A DNA stretch of 5,271 bases from Lysobacterales bacterium UBA5700 (lineage in GTDB: Bacteria; Pseudomonadota; Gammaproteobacteria; Xanthomonadales; Xanthomonadaceae). Numbering within the stretch: the first letter of the stretch is position 1; every line of letters begins with the position of its first letter. Location of the stretch: the NCBI GenBank assembly GCA_002420085.1, contig DIHI01000095.1, positions 802-6,072 on the forward strand, read 5' to 3'. The notes beneath the pieces were generated by a model, which saw only the letters and a program-made list of their open reading frames with translations, searched no databases and was not told the DNA's origin. Positions 1-4,996 of the stretch are shown one piece after another. The position numbers and the translations under genes are program-made.

Positions 1-1317
1 CAGCGCTACTGGGGCTGTCCGATCCCGATGATCCTGTGCCCGCGCTGCGGCGACGTGCCGGTTCCGGAGGATCAATTGCCGGTGCTGCTGCCCGAGGATG
101 TCGAGTTCATGGGCACCGGCTCGCCGATCAAGGCCGATCCGGCCTGGCGTCGAACCACCTGCCCGTGTTGCGGCGGACCGGCCGAGCGCGAGACCGATAC
201 CTTCGATACCTTCATGGAGTCGAGTTGGTACTACGCCCGCTACACCTGTCCGGGCGCGACCGACATCGTCGATGCGCGGGCCAACTACTGGCTGCCGGTC
301 GATCAGTACATCGGCGGCATCGAGCACGCCATCCTGCACCTGATGTACTTCCGGTTCTTCCACAAGCTGCTGCGCGACTGTGGCCTTGTCGAAAGTGCCG
401 AGCCGGCGACCCGGCTGCTCTGCCAGGGCATGGTCATTGCCGAGACCTATTTCCGTGAATCGGAGACCGGCGGCCGGGAATGGTTCAATCCGGCCGATGT
501 CGAGGTCGAACGCGACGAGCGCGGCCAGATCATCGGTGCCCGACTGCGCAGCGATGGTCAGCCGGTCGTCATCGGCGCGGTCGAGAAGATGTCGAAGTCG
601 AAGAACAACGGTGTCGATCCGCAGGCGATGGTCGACAAGTACGGTGCCGATACCGTGCGGCTGTTCTCGCTGTTCGCCGCGCCGCCCGAGCAGAGCCTGG
701 AGTGGAACGAGGCCGGCGTCGAGGGCATGAGCCGATTCCTGCGCCGGCTGTGGAATCTGGCGCGGCGGCACGTCGAGCAGGGGCCGGCGCCGCAGGTGCT
801 GCCCGAGTCGCTGGTCGGTGGCCAGCGCGATCTGCGCCGCAAGCTGCACGAGACCATCGCCAAGGTCAGCGACGATTTCGGCCGTCGCTATGCCTTCAAC
901 ACCGCCATTGCGGCGGTGATGGAACTGCTCAACGCGATTGCTCGCTTCGACGACGACAGCGGCCCGGCGCGTGCGGTTCGGCAGGAGTGCTTCGAGGCGA
1001 TCGCCCGGCTGCTCAACCCGATCGCGCCGCACGTTTGCCACGCGCTGTGGCAGGCGCTTGGCCACACCGAGGTGCTGATCGAGGATCTGCCCTGGCCGAC
1101 CGTCGATGCCGCTGCCCTGGTGCGTGACGAGGTGACCCTGGCGGTCCAGCTCAACGGCAAGCTGCGTGCCACCCTCGCGGTGCCGGTCGATGCCGCGCGC
1201 GAGGAGATCGAGCGTCTGGCCCTGGCCGAACCGAACGTGCAGCGCTTCATGACCGAGCTGACGGTACGCAAAGTCATCGTCGTGCCCGGTAAGATCGTCA
1301 ACATCGTCGCGGGGTAG
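1..1317 (+). CDS. leuS: Leucyl-tRNA synthetase, C-terminal half (5' truncated by window)
   Basis: Class I aminoacyl-tRNA synthetase that charges tRNA-Leu with leucine in the cytoplasm. The frame is open from base 1 with no start, so only the last 438 residues of a protein usually near 860 are present. The fragment opens with the RYWG-PIPM segment typical of bacterial LeuRS. A CPRC (fragment residues 13-16) and a CPCC (54-57) form a four-cysteine zinc-ribbon pair, which Thermus LeuRS also has and E. coli LeuRS lacks. Next come SSWYYARY (74-81), the [12 protein letters not shown] catalytic-core segment (about 103-114), a leucine-specific insertion, and the KMSKS ATP-binding loop (196-200, bases 586-600). 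The helical anticodon-binding domain and the small C-terminal domain ending [11 protein letters not shown] complete it. The stop is TAG at 1315-1317, 9 nt before the lptE ATG. Identification is firm; the editing domain and HIGH motif lie outside the window. Confidence 0.98.
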   Translation, partial: QRYWGCPIPMILCPRCGDVPVPEDQLPVLLPEDVEFMGTGSPIKADPAWRRTTCPCCGGPAERETDTFDTFMESSWYYARYTCPGATDIVDARANYWLPVDQYIGGIEHAILHLMYFRFFHKLLRDCGLVESAEPATRLLCQGMVIAETYFRESETGGREWFNPADVEVERDERGQIIGARLRSDGQPVVIGAVEKMSKSKNNGVDPQAMVDKYGADTVRLFSLFAAPPEQSLEWNEAGVEGMSRFLRRLWNLARRHVEQGPAPQVLPESLVGGQRDLRRKLHETIAKVSDDFGRRYAFNTAIAAVMELLNAIARFDDDSGPARAVRQECFEAIARLLNPIAPHVCHALWQALGHTEVLIEDLPWPTVDAAALVRDEVTLAVQLNGKLRATLAVPVDAAREEIERLALAEPNVQRFMTELTVRKVIVVPGKIVNIVAG

Positions 1318-1319
1318 GG
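1311..1319 (+). promoter_or_regulatory. Ribosome binding site deciding the lptE start
   Basis: A GGGGTAGGG run overlaps the leuS stop codon. It ends 7 nt before the ATG at 1327 but only 1 nt before the in-frame GTG at 1321. Normal Shine-Dalgarno spacing therefore favours the ATG. Its overlap with the leuS stop is consistent with translational coupling. Confidence 0.5.
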
Positions 1320-1326
1320 TGTGTCC

Positions 1327-1860
1327 ATGATCCAGAACTCGTTCGCCAAGTCGTTCGTGCGCGCATTCACACGATCGTTCACGGTGCTGCTGTTGCTGGC
1401 GCTGGCCGGCTGCGGCTTCCAGTTGCGCGGCAGCCAACTCGGCCTGGATGCCGATCTCGGACCGCTGACCGTAGTGGCGTCCAGCCCGGACAGTGACCTG
1501 CCCCGGCAACTCGCCCGTGCCCTGCGCTCGGCCGGTGCAACCCATCCGCTCGATGGCGAGCCGGCCTCGACCCTGCGTCTGCTGGTCGAGACCTGGCAGG
1601 ACCGGCCGCTGACCGTGGACGCCAATGTCGAGGTGCGCGAGTTCATCATGGTCTACGTGGTCGAGTTCGAGTTGATCGGGCCGGACAAGGCGGTGCGCAT
1701 TCCGCGCCAGCGGGTCGAACTCGACCGTGAATACACCTTCGATGTCACCGCTGCCGGCGGTACCCCGGCCGAGCGCGCCCTGATCCGTGACGAACTGAGC
1801 CGCGACATGGTCGGTACCCTGATCCGCAGGCTGGCGGCGGCACAGCGCGTCGGCATCTGA
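1327..1860 (+). CDS. lptE: LPS-assembly lipoprotein LptE (RlpB family)
   Basis: Outer-membrane lipoprotein that forms the plug of the LptD-LptE translocon, which inserts lipopolysaccharide into the outer leaflet. The 177-residue protein begins with a basic N-terminus and a hydrophobic run (VLLLLALAGC), a type II signal peptide with lipobox LAGC. The acylated cysteine is residue 29 from the ATG. The mature start CGFQLRGS is the usual LptE opening. The C-terminal half has the family pattern of beta strands with an Arg/Tyr-rich stretch (RVELDREYTFD) and a final helix (ALIRDELSRDMVGTLIRRLAAA). The in-frame GTG at 1321 would add two residues, but its spacing to the ribosome binding site is poor. 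The gene sits between leuS and holA, its standard gammaproteobacterial position, and its TGA is followed after one base by the holA ATG. Confidence 0.95.
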   Translation: MIQNSFAKSFVRAFTRSFTVLLLLALAGCGFQLRGSQLGLDADLGPLTVVASSPDSDLPRQLARALRSAGATHPLDGEPASTLRLLVETWQDRPLTVDANVEVREFIMVYVVEFELIGPDKAVRIPRQRVELDREYTFDVTAAGGTPAERALIRDELSRDMVGTLIRRLAAAQRVGI

Positions 1861-1861
1861 G

Positions 1862-2896
1862 ATGGAACTGGCACCGCATCGGCTGGCCGCTGCCCTGGCT
1901 GCCGAGCCGCCGCGACCGGTGTACCTGGTCGCGGGTGCCGAGCCGCTGCGGGTGCAGGAAGCCTGTGATGCCATCCGCAGCCGGGTCCGCGAGGCCGGTT
2001 ACGATGAACGGCTGGTCCATGATGCCGGCGGCCGGGACTTCGATTGGCAGACGGTCTCGGCCGATTTCGGCGCGCTCAGCCTGTTCAGCCAGCGACGGCT
2101 GTTCGAGGTGCGCCTGCCGTCCGGCAAGCCCGGCAAGCCGGGCGCCGAGTTCCTGCGTGGCTACTGTGCGGCGCCGCCGCCCGATACGGTCCTGCTGATC
2201 GTCGCCGACGAATGGAGCAAGAGCCACGCCGGTGCCTGGAGCGAGGCGATCGCCGCGACCGGCCATGTGGTGATCTGCTGGCCGGTCAAATCGGCAGAAC
2301 TGCCGGAATGGCTGGCCAGCCGGGCGCGCACCGCCGGCATTCGCCTGACCGCCGATGCCATCGCCCTCCTGGCCGAGCGGGTCGAGGGCAATCTGCTTGC
2401 CGCCGATCAGGAAATCCGCAAGCTGGCCCTGCAACTGGAGCCGGGCAGCACACTCGATGGTCCGGGTCTGGCCGCAGTGATCGCCGATGCCGCCCGCTTC
2501 GATGTATTTCGCCTGTTCGATGCTGCCCTGGCCGGCGAGGCGGCGCGGGTCGCGCGGATTCTGGCCGGTTTGCGGGCCGAGGGCGCGCAGATTCCGCAAC
2601 TGATGGGCTGGATCGGTGCCCAGATGCTGCTGCTGGCTCGGGTGGCTGGCACCCTCGCTGCCGGAGGCGATGCCAGCGAGACGATGCGCAAGCATGGCCT
2701 GTGGCCGGCCCGCCAGAGCCAGTTCCGGGTCGCGCTGAAGCGCCATCCGGGAGCGCGCTGGGATGCCTTCGTCGGCGAATGCGGGCGGATCGATCAGGCG
2801 GCCAAGGGCCGGCTCGACCTCGATCCCTGGGTCAGGCTGGAGCGCCTGCTGATCGCGGTCGCCGATCCGAAGGCCGTGCGCCTGCTGGTGGCCTGA
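1862..2896 (+). CDS. holA: DNA polymerase III subunit delta
   Basis: Delta subunit of the clamp-loader complex; in the known family it binds and opens the beta sliding clamp so that it can be loaded on primed DNA. At 344 residues it matches E. coli HolA (343). The N-terminus carries the conserved YLVAGAEPLRVQEACDAIR segment (about residues 20-39) of the AAA+-like domain I. I see no Walker A motif, as expected for delta, which does not hydrolyse ATP. The middle has FDVFRLFDAALAGEAARVARIL (from about 213), the usual start of the C-terminal collar domain, followed by a helical tail. The start ATG lies one base after the lptE TGA and no strong Shine-Dalgarno is evident, so initiation probably depends on reinitiation after lptE. 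It is the only gene of the leuS-rlmH cluster in frame 2. Confidence 0.95.
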   Translation: MELAPHRLAAALAAEPPRPVYLVAGAEPLRVQEACDAIRSRVREAGYDERLVHDAGGRDFDWQTVSADFGALSLFSQRRLFEVRLPSGKPGKPGAEFLRGYCAAPPPDTVLLIVADEWSKSHAGAWSEAIAATGHVVICWPVKSAELPEWLASRARTAGIRLTADAIALLAERVEGNLLAADQEIRKLALQLEPGSTLDGPGLAAVIADAARFDVFRLFDAALAGEAARVARILAGLRAEGAQIPQLMGWIGAQMLLLARVAGTLAAGGDASETMRKHGLWPARQSQFRVALKRHPGARWDAFVGECGRIDQAAKGRLDLDPWVRLERLLIAVADPKAVRLLVA

Positions 2897-2907
2897 GCGG
2901 TCGGCCG

Positions 2908-3543
2908 GTGCTGACCCTGATCTACGGTGGCACCTTCGATCCGATCCATGTCGGCCATCTCGCCCTGGCCAGCCAGACCGCCCGCCTGCTTGCCACGGAT
3001 GTCCACCTGTTGCCGTCGGCCGACCCGCCGCACCGCGAGCCGCCCGGCGCCCGCGCCGAGGATCGTGCCGCGATGGTCGCCCTGGCGATCGCCGAGCAAC
3101 CGGCACTGCATCTGGACCGTCGCGAACTCGATCGCCCCGGCCCGTCCTACATGGTCGATACCCTGATCTCGTACCGCGATCAATGGGGTGCGGACCAGCC
3201 TTTGGCCCTGCTGCTCGGTGCCGATGCCTTCGCTGGCCTGCCGGGTTGGTCGCGCTGGCGGCACCTGTTCGACCTCGCCCATCTGGTGATCGCTCCGCGC
3301 CCGGCCTGGCCGCTGGATCGGCTGCCGGACGTTCTGCGTGATGCCTGTGCCGGCCGCTGGCTGGCCACAGTCGAGGGCTTGCAGACCCGTCCTGCGGGTG
3401 GCCTGTTTCGGCTGCCGCTGACGGTCGAGTACCTCGAATCGGCAACCGAAGTCCGTCGTCGGATCGCCGAGGGCGGCGACTGGCGGGCGCTGGTTCCGAT
3501 ACCGGTCGCCGATTACATCGATCGCCATCGACTGTACCGATGA
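2908..3543 (+). CDS. nadD: Nicotinate-mononucleotide adenylyltransferase
   Basis: Transfers AMP from ATP to nicotinate mononucleotide, giving nicotinate adenine dinucleotide, the penultimate step of NAD synthesis. The 211-residue product (E. coli 213) has the nucleotidyltransferase signature GGTFDPIHVGH at residues 7-17, with both motif histidines. It also has PSYMVDTL (79-86), LLGADAFAGLPGW (102-114) and a late SATEVRRRI (178-186) in the place of the family's second ATP-binding motif. The GTG at 2908 is chosen because the first strand, LTLIYGGTFDP, starts immediately after it. Upstream codons in this frame lie inside holA, so an open extension there is not coding. The gap from the holA stop is 11 nt, with only a weak GAGCGG ribosome binding site about 7 nt ahead. 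The stop is TGA at 3541-3543. Confidence 0.96.
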   Translation: MLTLIYGGTFDPIHVGHLALASQTARLLATDVHLLPSADPPHREPPGARAEDRAAMVALAIAEQPALHLDRRELDRPGPSYMVDTLISYRDQWGADQPLALLLGADAFAGLPGWSRWRHLFDLAHLVIAPRPAWPLDRLPDVLRDACAGRWLATVEGLQTRPAGGLFRLPLTVEYLESATEVRRRIAEGGDWRALVPIPVADYIDRHRLYR

Positions 3544-3578
3544 TCCCCGCCCAGCGGCCCGCGCTCCGGCTACGCCGT

Positions 3579-3584
3579 TATACT
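3579..3584 (+). promoter_or_regulatory. Candidate -10 element for rsfS-rlmH
   Basis: TATACT, within GTTATACT, sits in the 69-nt gap between nadD and rsfS and matches the sigma-70 -10 consensus TATAAT at five of six positions. The matching -35 region (around 3556-3561) is GC-rich and shows no recognisable hexamer. A start near 3591 would give a leader of about 22 nt to the TTG at 3613. It is either a weak internal promoter or chance. Confidence 0.35.
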
Positions 3585-3600
3585 GTCCCGATCCCGAACC

Positions 3601-3606
3601 GGAAAG
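3601..3606 (+). promoter_or_regulatory. Ribosome binding site supporting the rsfS TTG start
   Basis: GGAAAG lies 6 nt before the TTG at 3613. The competing in-frame ATG at 3646 is preceded by an A/C-rich stretch without a purine Shine-Dalgarno. This favours TTG, but not decisively. Confidence 0.45.
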
Positions 3607-3612
3607 CCGAGT

Positions 3613-4041
3613 TTGACCCGCCAAGCCCACGTCATCAAAACCCGAATGCCCGAGCCGGCGCCGACGCCGGAAGCACTGCTGGCCCATGTCCGCGAGGCAC
3701 TGGCCGAGATCAAGGCACGTGATGCCGTCGAGATCGATGTGCGCGGCAAGACCAGTGTGACCGACTACATGGTCATCGCCTCCGGCACCTCCAGCCGCCA
3801 CGTCAAGTCGATCGCCGATGAAGTGGTCCGCTTCGCCAAGCGCTCGGGCGTGGTTCCGCTCGGGGTCGAGGGTGAGCGCGAGGCCGAGTGGGTACTGGTC
3901 GATCTCGGCGATGTACTGGTCCACGTCATGCTGCCGCGCGTTCGTGAGTTCTACGCACTCGAACGGCTGTGGACGGTCGGCGATGACCTGCCGCCGCCCG
4001 ATCTGTCCGATGCCCTGCCATCGGCCGACGATCGCGCCTGA
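3613..4041 (+). CDS. rsfS: Ribosomal silencing factor RsfS (RsfA/Iojap family)
   Basis: In the known family, RsfS binds ribosomal protein uL14 on the 50S subunit and blocks joining to 30S, slowing translation in stationary phase or starvation. The conserved core is clear: [52 protein letters not shown] (about residues 21-72), then [25 protein letters not shown] (82-105) and the closing FYALERLW (113-120). Beyond this is a 22-residue acidic, proline-containing tail, so the 142 residues exceed E. coli RsfS (105). The TTG start rests on the GGAAAG at 3601; the ATG at 3646 would give 131 residues and still keep the whole core. The gene precedes rlmH by 9 nt in the same frame, a standard pairing of two proteins acting on the large ribosomal subunit. 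Confidence 0.95.
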   Translation: MTRQAHVIKTRMPEPAPTPEALLAHVREALAEIKARDAVEIDVRGKTSVTDYMVIASGTSSRHVKSIADEVVRFAKRSGVVPLGVEGEREAEWVLVDLGDVLVHVMLPRVREFYALERLWTVGDDLPPPDLSDALPSADDRA

Positions 4042-4050
4042 GTCGAACGG

Positions 4051-4518
4051 GTGAAGGCCCGTCTGATCGCGGTCGGGGAGAACCCGCCGGCCTGGGTCGC
4101 CGAGGGTTTTGCCGAGTACCGCAAGCGGCTGGTCCATTGGCTGCCGCTGGAACTGATCGAACTGGCGCCGGGCATGCGCGGCAAGGGCCAGGATCCAGTC
4201 CGAGCGATCGCTGACGAAGGCCGGCGCCTGCGGGCTGCCGTGCCCAAGGGGGGCCGGCTGATCGCGCTCGATGGCGGTGGCACCGCCTGGACCTCCCCAC
4301 AACTGGCGGTCCGACTCGAACATTGGCGCAGCCTGGGCCAGGATCTGGCATTCGCCATCGGCGGCCCGGATGGTCATGGTCCGGACCTGCTGGCCGCTGC
4401 CGACGAGCACTGGTCGCTCGGGCCATTGACCCTGCCGCACATGCTGGTTCGGCTGGTGCTGGCCGAACAGTTGTACCGCGCCGCCAGTCTGCTGGCCAAT
4501 CATCCCTACCATCGCTGA
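4051..4518 (+). CDS. rlmH: 23S rRNA (pseudouridine1915-N3)-methyltransferase
   Basis: SPOUT-class methyltransferase that methylates N3 of pseudouridine 1915 in helix 69 of 23S rRNA, using S-adenosylmethionine, on assembled 70S ribosomes. The 155-residue product has exactly the E. coli RlmH length. It shows the trefoil-knot cofactor-binding segment FAIGGPDGHG (101-110), LTLPHMLVRLVLAEQLYRA (126-144), and the C-terminal NHPYHR (150-155) near the active site. The start is constrained: rsfS ends in the same frame at 4041, and the only codons before the GTG at 4051 are GTC, GAA and CGG. GTG is therefore the first possible start, and the following KARLIAVGE aligns with the family N-terminus. No strong Shine-Dalgarno is present, so coupling to rsfS translation is likely. 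It appears to be the last gene of the cluster. Confidence 0.97.
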   Translation: MKARLIAVGENPPAWVAEGFAEYRKRLVHWLPLELIELAPGMRGKGQDPVRAIADEGRRLRAAVPKGGRLIALDGGGTAWTSPQLAVRLEHWRSLGQDLAFAIGGPDGHGPDLLAAADEHWSLGPLTLPHMLVRLVLAEQLYRAASLLANHPYHR

Positions 4519-4570
4519 AGCGTTCGCGTTCGTCAGCCCCGTGATCGGCGGAGCGGCAGGGCGCCGGTGG

Positions 4571-4584
4571 CCGACCGGGGTCGG
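4571..4584 (+). other. Small hairpin downstream of rlmH
   Basis: CCGAC and GTCGG form a perfect 5-bp stem around a CGGG loop, 53 nt after the rlmH stop. No T tract follows, so it is not a canonical terminator. It could protect the 3' end of the mRNA or simply reflect high GC. Confidence 0.3.
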
Positions 4585-4600
4585 ACTGGCATCGCGACAT

Positions 4601-4615
4601 GTGAGAGATGCTCAC
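4601..4615 (+). terminator. Weak stem-loop, possible 3' end of the rlmH transcript
   Basis: GTGAG and CTCAC form a perfect 5-bp stem around AGATG. The following bases (CACTTTCGTCGTC) are only mildly T-rich. The stem is short and lacks a proper U tract, so this is at most a weak or Rho-assisted end point. Confidence 0.15.
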
Positions 4616-4712
4616 CACTTTCGTCGTCATCGCCTGCGCCGACCCGACGTGTGCGGTGGTGGCACGGTTGCTGCGGCGGAGGATTGCAAGACGGTCATTT
4701 TTGGCGATTTTT

Positions 4713-4805
4713 TCACCACCTGCCGGGCTGGACGCGGGAAAAACCCAGGTCTTCGGCCGGCAGGCTCAAGGACTGAGACGCCGATTGGCGGCGGTTGGCT
4801 GGTGA
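4713..4805 (+). ncRNA. Candidate structured RNA: abutting helices drawable as a four-way junction
   Basis: Four helices can be drawn with almost no unpaired bases at the junction. TCACCA (4713-4718) pairs perfectly with TGGTGA (4800-4805) as a closing stem. Directly inside, CCTGCCGG (4719-4726) pairs perfectly with CCGGCAGG (4757-4764), and its 30-nt interior contains a GGG-AAAAA-CCC hairpin (4736-4746). Immediately next is CTCA/TGAG (4765-4768 with 4774-4777). One base later is CGCC-GATT-GGCG (4779-4790). A single-stranded 9-mer (4791-4799) leads back to the closing stem, which is followed by TTTTC. I cannot match it to a known riboswitch or small RNA class. A GC-rich sequence gives such stems by chance fairly often; the exact abutment is the main support. 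It is equally compatible with the minus strand. Confidence 0.25.
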
Positions 4806-4849
4806 TTTTCTGCCCAAATTTGCTGCGGTGCAGCTTCGTTTGTCTGGAA

Positions 4850-4873
4850 AAGTCGTGCTATAAATCACGAGTT
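4850..4873 (+). promoter_or_regulatory. Candidate extended -10 promoter within an inverted repeat, upstream of the protease gene
   Basis: TGCTATAAAT (4856-4865) is an extended -10 element: TG, one base, then TATAAA at 4859-4864. A -35 hexamer is poor (TTCGTT at 4835-4840 with an 18-nt spacer), as is common for extended -10 promoters. The -10 lies in the 8-nt spacer of a perfect 5-bp inverted repeat, TCGTG (4853-4857) and CACGA (4866-4870). The repeat extends two more pairs past one mismatch, to 4850 and 4873. That geometry suits a dimeric regulator blocking the promoter. Transcription would start near 4871, giving a leader of about 125 nt. Confidence 0.4.
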
Positions 4874-4875
4874 GG

Positions 4876-4889
4876 GCGTCGATTGGCGC
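4876..4889 (+). other. Leader hairpin with GATT loop
   Basis: GCGTC (4876-4880) pairs with GGCGC (4885-4889), including one G-U pair, around a GATT loop. It falls within the first 20 nt of the predicted leader. It closely resembles the GATT-loop hairpin at 4779-4790. Confidence 0.3.
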
Positions 4890-4923
4890 ACGGCAGGGGA
4901 AGCGCAGGCGGGTAATGACCGAA

Positions 4924-4956
4924 TCGCTGAGGGGAGCGAAACGGCCGCCGGTTTCG
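4924..4956 (+). promoter_or_regulatory. Two overlapping, mutually exclusive hairpins in the protease leader
   Basis: Hairpin A: TCGCT (4924-4928) pairs perfectly with AGCGA (4935-4939), with the purine loop GAGGGG. Hairpin B: CGAAAC (4937-4942) pairs perfectly with GTTTCG (4951-4956). Two further GG/CC pairs across one bulged G extend it to about 8 bp with a tiny CCG loop. They share bases 4937-4939, so both cannot form fully at once. B ends 27 nt before the Shine-Dalgarno. This could be a switching leader or mere GC-rich folding. Confidence 0.25.
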
Positions 4957-4983
4957 GTTTCACATTCAATCGATCCATTTTCT

Positions 4984-4988
4984 GGGGG
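4984..4988 (+). promoter_or_regulatory. Ribosome binding site of the protease gene
   Basis: A GGGGG run 8 nt before the ATG at 4997 is a good Shine-Dalgarno and fixes the start. It is clearly stronger than the ribosome binding sites of most housekeeping genes in the window. Confidence 0.6.
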
Positions 4989-4996
4989 TTTCAACG

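Larger units (their letters stand above)
4519..4996. other. 478-nt intergenic region without a convincing gene
   Basis: This separates the housekeeping cluster from the protease gene. Open frames exist on both strands (for example 4541-4915 plus and 4713-4994 minus), but none has a good ribosome binding site, a recognisable family or a plausible protein composition. What it does hold: small GC-rich hairpins at 4571-4584 and 4601-4615, an AT-richer patch around 4696-4713 with T runs, an abutting-helix array at 4713-4805, an extended -10 inside an inverted repeat at 4850-4873, and a hairpin-rich leader up to the protease start. No canonical intrinsic terminator (stable stem followed directly by a long T run) was seen after rlmH. 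Confidence 0.7.

Noticed and set aside
2044..2907. Plus-strand open frame extending nadD upstream through holA
   Set aside because: The frame simply lacks stops inside holA. The NadD fold begins at the GTG at 2908 and the product from there has the normal family length.
1745..3445. 566-codon open frame on the minus strand across lptE, holA and nadD
   Set aside because: It runs antisense through three recognised genes and their junctions, its translation is low-complexity (Gly, Arg, Pro, Ala, His, Gln) with no domain, and long antisense frames are expected in GC-rich DNA where TTA, CTA and TCA are rare.
960..4210. GCGATCGC octamers as HIP1-like elements
   Set aside because: Only four copies, all in frame as Ala-Ile-Ala within genes and none in the non-coding gap, so codon and dipeptide usage explains them.
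2794..4512. 572-codon open frame on the minus strand across holA, nadD, rsfS and rlmH
   Set aside because: Same reason: antisense to four clear genes, biased composition, no ribosome binding site and no family resemblance.
4696..4713. T runs (five and six T) as an intrinsic terminator for rlmH
   Set aside because: No stable stem ends directly before either T run; the nearest pairing upstream is only about 4 bp (GTGC/GCAC).
4713..4805. tRNA or a known riboswitch
   Set aside because: The arms do not have tRNA lengths, T-loop consensus or an acceptor end, and the conserved cores of c-di-GMP-I, SAM, cobalamin and glycine riboswitches are absent by eye.
4541..4915. 124-codon plus-strand open frame in the intergenic region
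   Set aside because: It begins at a GTG without a Shine-Dalgarno, has an erratic Arg/Gly/Cys-rich translation with no recognisable domain, and runs through the hairpins and the promoter candidate.
4713..4994. 93-codon minus-strand open frame upstream of the protease gene
   Set aside because: It would be transcribed against both neighbours and covers the likely protease promoter and leader; the translation resembles no family I know.
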